A stretch of 64,000 nt of DNA from Oncomelania hupensis. Lineage: Eukaryota > Mollusca > Gastropoda > Littorinimorpha > Pomatiopsidae. The DNA is taken from positions 25,919,059 to 25,983,058 of the forward strand of contig CM072525.1 in the NCBI GenBank assembly GCA_036898135.1, in the 5' to 3' direction. Below are positions 1 to 8,215 of the stretch, in pieces. Position numbers and translations under genes: made by a program. Every line of letters begins with the position of its first letter. Position 1 is the first letter of the stretch. The notes below the pieces were generated by a model. The model was not told where the DNA came from and did no database searches. It saw only the letters and a program-made list of their open reading frames with translations.

Positions 1-447
1 TTCTACATTTGATCAAGCAGATTCTCTAGATTCCATCTAAAAGAACATCAACCACAGCTAGATCCAAACAGTCACAGTCTTCTTCATATTATGACTATTC
101 GACCGGTCACAGCTTCACATGAATAAAACATAAATTCTCAGTATGCAACTTTTCCAGTCACCAAATGTTCATTCAAAGCTACACAAATGACTACACAAAT
201 TGCAGTATAATTCCCATCATTGTTATTCTTTAGATCTAAACTGCTGTTCAATAGATTAGTTCTGGGTTCTAAATGTACCGTATGATAGGCCTATTCTTCA
301 TCACACGGAAATAAGGAAAGTTATTTTGTAACAGAATTACGGCAATTCCACTTCATCGTTTGCTCGAATAGTATCCACTGTAACATTTCTGTATGTTTAT
401 AAAAAGATAAAGTCAAAATAAAGTCAGAATGAAGAATTTTCCCTCAC
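1..447. other. Unassigned AT-rich flank
   Basis: I see no coding stretch, RNA gene or recognisable repeat here. It lies downstream, in minus-strand direction, of the possible small exon at 448-465, so it could be intron. Confidence 0.4.
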
Positions 448-465
448 CTTAGGCTTGGAGCTCAT
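448..465 (-). CDS. Possible first coding exon of a host gene running off the left edge
   Basis: On the minus strand an ATG in a good context (agaaATGAG) opens six codons, M-S-S-K-P-K, followed at once by a consensus 5' splice donor GTGAGGG (441-447). The sequence upstream of the ATG is richer in GC than its surroundings, as a 5' leader might be. No further exon lies in the window, so the product cannot be named. A chance ATG plus donor is quite possible. Confidence 0.25.
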
Positions 466-660
466 TTCTGAAGTGGGTTGCTAAATCTTGGCAGACACAG
501 CAAGGGCGGAAACAAGGATAACTTCTGCTACGAATTTGTATTTTGACTAAAAGCTATTTTTCTGCACATTCTTCAATAAAAAGTTTCAGGGAGTATGATA
601 ATAAATAGTTGTAGAAAAATTAATAATAAGAGTTCATGTAAAAATAAGCTCTGGCCAGTC

Positions 661-864
661 CAGGGCTTACAATATTATTTTGTCCAATCGGGCCAACTCT
701 CACTGTGAATTTTAAAAGAATCTGTTGCGCTAAAGGGATACCACACAGGGGCTCTTTAATATGGTAGGAATTCACCATGTCCATCTACATTCCAGTGGCA
801 TTGACAGTGACTTTAATTGTAGATAATGCCAGCAATTTCTGGCACAGTAAACGACTCCTCTCTT
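661..864. repeat. Dispersed repeat A, left part of copy 1
   Basis: This segment, together with 1603-1712, matches 32842-33150 with small differences. The two parts of copy 1 are separated by a LINE 3' end at 865-1598. The shared stretch runs from aatattattttgtccaatcg to ggcacagtaaacgactcctc. The family is not identified. Confidence 0.8.
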
Positions 865-1598
865 CAACGAATCAACGAAATTTATTGGCCAAATTGACAT
901 AAAACATGCACATGGAATATGTTGCGATGTGGCAGTAACATTCATAAAACATACATGCAAACACACGTTTACCAGCTAATAAAATACCTATCTAATAAAA
1001 TACCTATCACGCGTGCACATATTCACACGCAAACAACAATAATAAAAATAAACAAGTAGGTGCCAGTGGATTATCACATAACATTAATTACAGCATTATG
1101 AATTTGACATTAAAGCGAGAGCAGCCTCTGGAAAAAAAGAATATATAAAACGGTTTGTTCTGGTTTTGAGGGCTCTGAAGCGCCTGCCGGACGGGAGGAG
1201 CTCGAACAGATGGCCGGCTGGGTGTGAGGGGTCAGCTGCGACGTTTCTAGCTCTACGGACCAAGCGCGTGTCGTAGATCGAGGCGACAGATGGAAGTTCG
1301 CACCCGATAACTCTGGACGCGTGTTTCACGATGCGCTTAAGTTGCACTTTCTCCTCATCAGTGGCACCACCAAACCAGGTAGTGATGCCAAAGCAGAGGA
1401 TGCTTTCGATCACTGCGCGATAAAACTGCGTCAGGACTTTTGCAGGCAACCTGAACTTCTTGAGTTGCCTCAAGAAGTGCAGGCGCTGTTGGCACTTTTC
1501 GATGATGGGGGTGGTGTTGTTTCCCCATGACAAGTCGTTCGAAATGACTGTGCCTAAGAATTTGAACTCTTCGACTTGTTCAACACTTTCACCGTTGA
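865..1598 (-). mobile_element. 5'-truncated CR1/L2-like LINE, 3' end only
   Basis: The minus strand encodes the C-terminal part of a LINE reverse transcriptase protein, open from the insertion edge near 1598 to the stop at 1096. It includes the hallmarks FKFLGTVISNDLSW, RLHFLRQLKKF, FYRAVIESIL and LLPSGRRFR. The RT catalytic core is absent through 5' truncation. The 3' UTR (865-1095) ends in a short TTCGTTGA-type repeat rather than poly(A), as in CR1/L2 elements. The empty site at about 33,015 fixes both ends, with a possible 4-bp duplication TCTT (861-864, 1599-1602). Confidence 0.88.
1096..1598 (-). pseudogene. LINE reverse transcriptase C-terminal fragment
   Basis: About 165 codons without a stop correspond to the thumb and C-terminal region of a CR1/L2-like ORF2 protein. 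The same block is found in the better-preserved element at 39087-40800 (FYRASIESVLSF, LPSGRRYR). There is no start codon of its own, no FADD motif and no endonuclease domain, so it is a dead fragment. Confidence 0.85.
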
Positions 1599-1602
1599 TC
1601 TT

Positions 1603-1712
1603 CCGATAAGCGGTCCGTTTTTGTAATGAAAATGTCTTACTTGGGGATACGAATGAAAGAAATTTATTTTCTCTCTGTGTGTGTGGGTGTGTGTGTGGGT
1701 GTGTTTGTGTTT
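1603..1712. repeat. Dispersed repeat A, right part of copy 1
   Basis: It continues the repeat interrupted at 864. The sequence from ccgataagcggtcc to the TG-rich tail matches 33,016-33,140. Confidence 0.75.
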
Positions 1713-1949
1713 AATAGGTATTAAATGTATTTATTGACCCTAATGCCTAGGCTTCTAATGTTGTAGTCTGCTTGTTTTGCAATTATCAACCGTTACTTAT
1801 TGCAGCTTTATTTAATCAAAGCCAATTAAGTGTTCACACAGATTTGTCTTCTTCCAGTTTGTAGCAACCGAGAGTTAGCCGCATCGTTTACATCACAACC
1901 TGATTTGGTTCTGATGGTGATCTACAAACAAAGCAATTTCAGATAACCT

Positions 1950-2230
1950 TTGGGCTGTTGGTCACGGGAATACATGCATTGGTGTTGGCAGAGAAATAAA
2001 TGTTTACGTACTTGTAAACACGGTGTGGTCAAGAAACTCCATGCCAGACATGTTTATTCCGGGCAGAAGAGGGAACGTTTACGTAGATGGCATATGCTAT
2101 AAACTTGGCTAGGATCAAGGGTTGCATGCCGGATCTGCTTATTGTAAGCTATAACAAACTGTTTATGTGGACGGGACCGGGCTGCTGGAACTGTTACTGC
2201 ATGTTGGAGCGAATGATATCGGTCAATTAG
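1950..2230 (+). repeat. Dispersed repeat B fragment
   Basis: It matches 19,060-19,320 (tacttgtaaacacggtgtgg, ctccatgccagaca, gtaagctata). The same family recurs as a long copy at about 19,085-20,690, as short copies in the lysozyme introns, and at 14,490-14,870. Confidence 0.7.
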
Positions 2231-2689
2231 CAATGCAGAGGCGGTACCTGCTAGACAGAGAGACTGGTCGGTGCATGATGTAGACTCGGTGGACTAACTT
2301 TTGTGGAGAGGGCAGTGACCACTGGGAGATGTGATTGGACAATGTAGCAGGGTAGATTAGGATATAAGGGAGCGGAGAATCCTGTTTGGCCATCTTCAGT
2401 TGGAGTTGAAGTGTGAAGGCTACAGGTATTCGCTTCAATTGCTTCTTTGGCCCTGACGTGCATACATGATTGGACTTCGGTTCCCTGACTACAGCGCGAG
2501 CTTTGGTGCGTCTAACCTGTCGTTGCGTCGCCTACTTTGTCTTGGCTTCGTTTGCTGCGCTTCTTGATTGCCGCGTCTTCCTTTGCCTCGACTGTTTTCG
2601 ACTGCGGCCGCTATGTGTTGAGAACTGTTGCCTTGTGCCGTTGCAGTCTCTACGTCGCATTGGGTGAATTTTGTCTCCATTCCGACCCC

Positions 2690-5559
2690 TTTAACTGAAG
2701 AATTTTATTGATAATTTTTTTTTTTAATAATTTTAATCGACCAAGTCCTGGACTTGTGTCCTATAGATTTTTGATAAATTGATCTCTATTAAGCCAAACT
2801 GTGTTGGTCCCATGTAGGATTTTTTATAAGTTGTAGTATGACTTTTAAATTTTTTTTATGGTATTTTGTGTATAGCCTTTTTTCTCTAAGGTGGTTTTAG
2901 ATTTTTGTTTGTGGTGCGATGGATAGGTCCAGTTCGCGAGCGCCACCGTCGCGTCGGTGCCCTGAGGGGGTGACGAGAAAGGACTCGCCGGTGGTGAAGG
3001 CCATGAGTGACACTGTTATTGAAACTACCCAGGCGTGTGAAGTGCCTGGTCCGATTGAGGGTGACCTGGTCGCCCCGGTTGATATGGGTCTGGTTACACC
3101 TAGCAGAAAGAGAGTTAGAGGAACTTTGTCTGCTTCCTCCTCCTCGTCTTCGGATGAGATGTTGATGGTTGACGATAATTTGGAGGAGGATATCGGTTCG
3201 GTGTCCGATTCGGCTCGGGTGGCAGGGCGATCGGAACCGCCTGTGGGGACAGCGCAGTGTGCGACTGCTCCCGATCCCTTGAAAGAATCGGATCATATGT
3301 GGTCTACCGTTACAGGTAGGAGTAAAAACAAAAAGAGGACCAAGGTCTTTTCAAATCCGCTACCAGTGTTGAACCATGGCCTTTGCCGTTATCCAGCTGT
3401 AATCAAATATACGGATGACCCCAGTCCCGCGACTCTGAAATCGCGCGGTTGGAAGCTTACAGAGCATCTGAGCGATGCCGTTGGTCCTATAGATCGGCTG
3501 AGACAGATTGGCGATGGCTTTCTCATAGGGTGTAAGACCCGCGTACAGCAACAAAAGCTAGTTGCACTTACTGAGCTCGGACAGTTGTCGGTGGTGGTTG
3601 TCGTGCCGAGCCCAACGGTGGAGGGTGTCATTCAGGGTATCCCTGTCACTGTGAGTGAAGAGGATGTAAAGGCCAAATGTGAGGGTGTGGTCGACCCCGA
3701 TGGCCATGTACGACCGTGTACTATTAAGAGTATCCACCGTCTGAAACGCGCGGATGGACAGGCTTCTCACTCGCTCAGAGTCGTTATTGAGGCGGAAACA
3801 CTCCCTGATGTTTTGCTAATCAACAGGAGAGATTATCCGATGCGCCCGTCCGTCGCTGCAGTGGTCCGCTGCTTTCAATGTCACAAATATGGTCATACTA
3901 GAAAATTCTGTCACTCTGCACAAACCTGTCCCTCGTGTGGGAAATCCGGTCATTCTGGGGAAACGTGTACTGCCAAAACACGCTCCTGTTTAAATTGCCA
4001 TGGTGAGCACTCGGCTACCAATAGTAACTGTCCAGCCCTGAGGGAGCGCATTCTTGCGAATCGTCTCAGGGCATCCAACTGCATGCCACGGGCCCAGGCC
4101 CGTACTCAGTTAGCAGCGGACCCTGCGCGGCCTTCGTCGCTGACAAAAACCGCTTGGGGACTTGGTGGTGTCCCTGTTGATGCTGCGGCGGGGGCGGCGC
4201 TGCCGCCTCCAGGTCGCGAGGATAAGCAAGTAAAAGCCGTGTGGGGGAATCCTCGAGCCCCCGTCACCCCGGCCGTGTCGGTTGCTGTGCCATCTCGGTA
4301 CCCTGTGGACCAGGCCGACCCGTTTCCTCCTTTGATAGCTACCAATTTCAATAGAGGCGTGACTCCCACCGAAGTGTCGTCTGCGCCTATTCCTGGCGGC
4401 AGCGACCTCTGGGCGGCAATTAGCAAACTGGAAAACCTTGTGGATAAGCTAACACGGGTGGTGGCCGGGTTGGCTGACACTGTTAGGGTTTTGGCCGCGC
4501 GAAAACCGTCCACCTCTAGTCAGGTCATCTCCGACATTGGGGCCCAGTCTGACTTTGCGAGGAGTATGAGTGACGCTGCGTCACAGTCATCTCCGGGTAA
4601 AGGTCCAGGAGGAAATATCTCTGTTAGTGTATGCGATACGCCATCGCAGACTCTGCCGGCTGCAGCTACTAGGTCTAGTTTTACGCAGGCTGATCGTGGT
4701 TCTCCCGATTTTCTCAAACAAATGTCTGATTATGCGAAGTTCCTGTATGTTCACTTTGAGCCGGTTTCCGTCGATTACGCGCTGGATCTGTTTCGGTGGG
4801 GTTTTGCCACGGGTGCGGTGAATGGAACATGGACCCGGGACACGGTGATGCCCAAGAAGCCTGTTTATCCGGTCCACAGACACGCAAAGAAATTGTAACA
4901 TACTCCTCTTTTTTTTCTACGGTTTTTGTCGACTATAGTCGTTGATTTTATTTTTTTTATAGTTTGTTCGTTCGCTTTTTAAATTTTTAACATGTTTGTA
5001 ATTAACTTGTATCGGTCCTTGACCATTTTTATCCACGTCTAGTTTCTATTTTTGTAAGTTTAATGACTTTTTGGGCTAGTACAGCCATTTTTTGGTCCTA
5101 TTTCTTGGATCTCTTATTTTAACTATAATATCGTGTATGTTTTTAATCGTGGCCCTGATAGGATTTTATTTTTAACCAGCTTTTATATTTAGCCAGCTCC
5201 GACCCTGTACCAAAGCTTCACAGACCTGGTCTGTCTTTAATATAAAAGTCCTCTTTCAAGTTTTGTAATTTTTTCTCATTTTGCCCATAAGCATCCATAA
5301 TCTTAGGCATGTATAAGTGTCCACCTAACCCTCCGGAGCCTATAAGCGCCCACCCAGCCCTCTTGTGTGCCCATGCCATGCTGCGGCCTCTTCAGCTTGC
5401 TGCTATTAAGTCATCCTTTCATCTTGTGACCTGTTTATAACGGTCCTAATCTTCGTTCTACCCTCATCGGGACATCTCCTGTTACCTGTCATTTTCATAG
5501 TCCCTTATAAGCGCAAGTTTCTAGGGACGTTAATCTAAATAACGAAACGAAACGAAACT
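2690..5559 (+). mobile_element. ORF1-only non-LTR element (half-LINE-like)
   Basis: A complete gag-like ORF1 (2919-4898) is followed by about 660 bp of 3' UTR and a CGAAA-type tandem tail (5541-5559), with no reverse transcriptase ORF between. The 3' UTR is AT-rich and carries several variants of the phrase ataagcgccc. The 5' limit is not visible and the start given is approximate. The element is either an internal-deletion product or a non-autonomous half-LINE comparable in layout to mammalian HAL1. Confidence 0.65.
2919..4898 (+). CDS. LINE ORF1 gag-like nucleic-acid-binding protein
   Basis: A 659-aa intact ORF encodes a retrotransposon RNA-binding protein of the I/Jockey type, which would package element RNA. 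The N-terminal third is low-complexity and Ser/Asp-rich. An RRM-like region (about residues 215-315) is followed by three zinc knuckles: CFQCHKYGHTRKFC at about 318-331, then CPSCGKSGHSGETC, then CLNCHGEHSATNSNC. This order is the usual one in I/Jockey-clade ORF1 proteins. After a Pro/Ala-rich region there is a short heptad-like stretch, KLENLVDKLTRVVAGLADTV. No endonuclease or RT ORF follows. The ATG at 2919 is the first in frame. Intactness suggests recent origin; the clade assignment is inference. Confidence 0.9.
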   Translation: MDRSSSRAPPSRRCPEGVTRKDSPVVKAMSDTVIETTQACEVPGPIEGDLVAPVDMGLVTPSRKRVRGTLSASSSSSSDEMLMVDDNLEEDIGSVSDSARVAGRSEPPVGTAQCATAPDPLKESDHMWSTVTGRSKNKKRTKVFSNPLPVLNHGLCRYPAVIKYTDDPSPATLKSRGWKLTEHLSDAVGPIDRLRQIGDGFLIGCKTRVQQQKLVALTELGQLSVVVVVPSPTVEGVIQGIPVTVSEEDVKAKCEGVVDPDGHVRPCTIKSIHRLKRADGQASHSLRVVIEAETLPDVLLINRRDYPMRPSVAAVVRCFQCHKYGHTRKFCHSAQTCPSCGKSGHSGETCTAKTRSCLNCHGEHSATNSNCPALRERILANRLRASNCMPRAQARTQLAADPARPSSLTKTAWGLGGVPVDAAAGAALPPPGREDKQVKAVWGNPRAPVTPAVSVAVPSRYPVDQADPFPPLIATNFNRGVTPTEVSSAPIPGGSDLWAAISKLENLVDKLTRVVAGLADTVRVLAARKPSTSSQVISDIGAQSDFARSMSDAASQSSPGKGPGGNISVSVCDTPSQTLPAAATRSSFTQADRGSPDFLKQMSDYAKFLYVHFEPVSVDYALDLFRWGFATGAVNGTWTRDTVMPKKPVYPVHRHAKKL

Positions 5560-5561
5560 GT

Positions 5562-5640
5562 TTGGCCGGGTAGCTCAGTTGGTAGAGCGTCTTACTAGTA
5601 ACCGAAAGGTACCTGATTCGAATCCCGGATTGGCCAATGT
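5562..5640 (+). mobile_element. tRNA-derived SINE head
   Basis: The sequence contains a pol III box A (TAGCTCAGTTGGTAGAGCG) and box B (GATTCGAATCC) at tRNA-like spacing, with GGCC at both ends able to pair. The anticodon stem does not form, so it is a tRNA-related SINE head rather than a working tRNA. It starts 2-3 bp after the tail of the half-LINE. Its body beyond about 5,640 is not delimited. Confidence 0.7.
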
Positions 5641-6218
5641 GTGACCATATTATTTTCCCCTTACCATCAACTGGTTCGCTGGTGTCAGAATAATGTGACC
5701 AGTAGTCGCCTATACGCTTCGGTGTCGTGTGACTATAATCTACAGTTACTTATGCATTTACTGTTTGGGAGGCGAGCGGCGCGGCTCGGTGGCAGGCCTG
5801 CTCTAGGAGTCGGTCAGTCCCGCTGGCGCGCTTTCCTCTCTCTGCGGACTTCCACTTTGTCTTGCCATCGGAGAACGGGGGCACCACGCGGTCAAGACTT
5901 TTTTTCGGTCGTCCAACGATTGAGCGGCTTTGCTCCAAGCGGGAGATTCCGAGCCGACACTCCACATCACCTATCAACCTTCATTTTCTCCCTATGTTGG
6001 CCTCCGCTGAGTGGAAAGTGATGACCCTTCGGTGAAAGGCGCCTCGTCGCTTCGTCGTCGTCTGCCCGCTCCTCGGCTGACCAAACCCTTTCTCTACGTC
6101 TGGACTGCTGGAGTTTGGTTGTGGAGAGTGGCGCCTCCGGACTACAGGCGCTTGCGCCGCCAGCACTATCCTACGCAAGTCTACCCCTTTCCACGCGGCT
6201 TCTCCCTACCTTACCTTT
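5641..6218. other. Unassigned GC-richer spacer
   Basis: This lies between the SINE head and the LINE fragment. Short overlapping ORFs are present on both strands with no recognisable protein. It may be the SINE body or the 5' part of another element. Confidence 0.4.
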
Positions 6219-7113
6219 TTGCCTTAATCTAAACCTAGGGTCCTGCAATATTGATCAAGTTCGTGAACATTAAGTTCTAGGCATAATCATTGATGATGAT
6301 TTTAGCTGGCGGTCACACATTAACCATATTTGTAAAAAAAAATTCTAAATATCTGTTCCTTCTAAATAAACTTAGACATTTTGTTACGGTTGATGCATTA
6401 AAATCTTTTTTCTATGCCCACTGTATGTCTCATTTTAATTATGCATCAACTATTTGGTGTAATGCAAGTGACGTTCAAATTAAGCAGCTAAACAGTCTTC
6501 ATAAAAGAGCAATCAAGATACTCTATAAGTCTTATAATATAAATACAGATATTACAACTACTGAGAAATACAAGTAACTCCAAATACTACCACTTCAAAA
6601 ACAATTTATATTTAATACAGCTATCCTTATGTTCAAAATCACACACGGAGAAACACTTGCATACCTTGATATCTTTTTTACTAAGCCAGTTGATGGGCAT
6701 AGACTTTTTAATTATAAACTACCCCTCCCTCGCATTGATTTATTCAAAAACAGCCTATCATTTAATGGAGCTGCTGTATGGAACGCTCTCCCTCTGGAGT
6801 GTAAGCATTGCGACACAATATTTTCTTTCAAAAATAATCTATATAAGCATCTGGAAAATTAATTATAAAAGTGATATATTTTAATATGATAACAGATTTT
6901 CAAGTAAATATTTTTTTTAAATATTAATTATTATATATTTATTTATTTATTTATCTATTTATTCTTGTTGTTGTTATTGTTATTATTTTTTTTCATTAAG
7001 ATATTCTTGTTATAATAATAGTGATGATAATGGTGGTGTTGGTGGTGTTAGTAGTAATAATAGTACTCCTATTATTATTGTAATTGTTATTATTCATATA
7101 ATTGCAATTGTTA

Positions 7114-7180
<67 letters not shown>

Positions 7181-7435
7181 CTTGATTTCTTTTAAAAATT
7201 ATTATTCTAAGGGTAGGGGATAGTGAGGGGTGGTTGCCTACAATTATTTAAAGATAATGATGAAGATGGTGTGATTGTGTGTGCATGTGTATGTGTGTGA
7301 TTTCTATGATTTCCAAGTTAATGTTAAAGTTATTTACTGTATTAATTTGTTAAGGGACAGATTGGAAGATTAGACATATTAATTAGTCTAAAATCTTTAT
7401 CCCTAATAAAAAAGTTTCAAGTTTCAAGTTTACTC
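6219..7435 (+). mobile_element. 5'-truncated copy of the resident CR1/L2-like LINE
   Basis: The plus strand carries the last part of the same LINE family that is full-length at 7732-14340. Homology begins at ccttaatctaaacctaggg and runs through the RT C-terminus, the 3' UTR (with an ATT microsatellite) and the terminal TTTCAAG repeats near 7,420-7,435. The reading frame is broken by a stop at 6,271 (REH*VLG) and another near 6,575 (YK*LQIL). Confidence 0.9.
6240..6862 (+). pseudogene. Decayed LINE RT C-terminal coding segment
   Basis: The translation matches the C-terminus of the intact ORF2 at 8216-11026 (LGIIIDDDFSWRSH, LLNKLRHFV, AHCMSHFNYAS, PLPRIDLFKNSLSFNGA). In-frame stops and a missing catalytic domain show it is not functional. 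Confidence 0.9.
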
Positions 7436-7731
7436 CTTGGGCTCCATGCCACTTCACGTTGAGCCATCCTCCTTTTGCGCGTCTGCCAACTTCATCATGG
7501 TGTCGCCTTGAGCGATCTGCTTCTGCATGGCAACTCTATCATCTTCATCGTCTATACTTCTTCTCCAGGCTGCTTTGTCGGCCACCTACTTGTCCCCTAT
7601 ATGCAACAGTGTCCGGGGACGGTAATACCACTCAACAACCCACTCAACTGTTTGGGAGAATTCTAGAGAGGGACACACACAAATACAATTCTACAAGAGG
7701 ACACACAAAGAGACAATTCTAGAGAGAGAGA
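7436..7731. other. Spacer between two tail-to-tail LINE copies
   Basis: About 300 bp separates the 3' tail of the plus-strand copy from the 3' tail of the minus-strand copy. Short ORFs show no recognisable protein. Confidence 0.5.
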
Positions 7732-7970
7732 GAAACTTGAAACTTGAAACTTGAAACTTTTTTATTAGGGATAAAGATTTTAGACTAATGATACAGTCTA
7801 ATCTTCCAATCTGTCCCTTAAAAAATTAACATAATAATAATTAACCTTTAACTTTAACTTGGAAATCACATCACTCACAAACACACATGCACACACAATC
7901 ACACTAACATCTTCATCATTAGTTTTAAACAATTTTAGGCAACTACCCTTTTCCCCATATCCTTCACCCT

Positions 7971-8020
<50 letters not shown>

Positions 8021-8050
8021 GACAAGTCAAGTTCCACAGCAAATAAATAA

Positions 8051-8137
<87 letters not shown>

Positions 8138-8215
8138 TAAGTGAATAAATAAATAGGTTAATAATTACACGAATGACTGTGTTGTCATATATATTATTAT
8201 ACATCACTTTTATAA

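Noticed and set aside
5562..5640. A functional tRNA gene
   Set aside because: Boxes A and B are good but the anticodon stem does not pair, and it sits amid retroposons; a SINE head explains it better.
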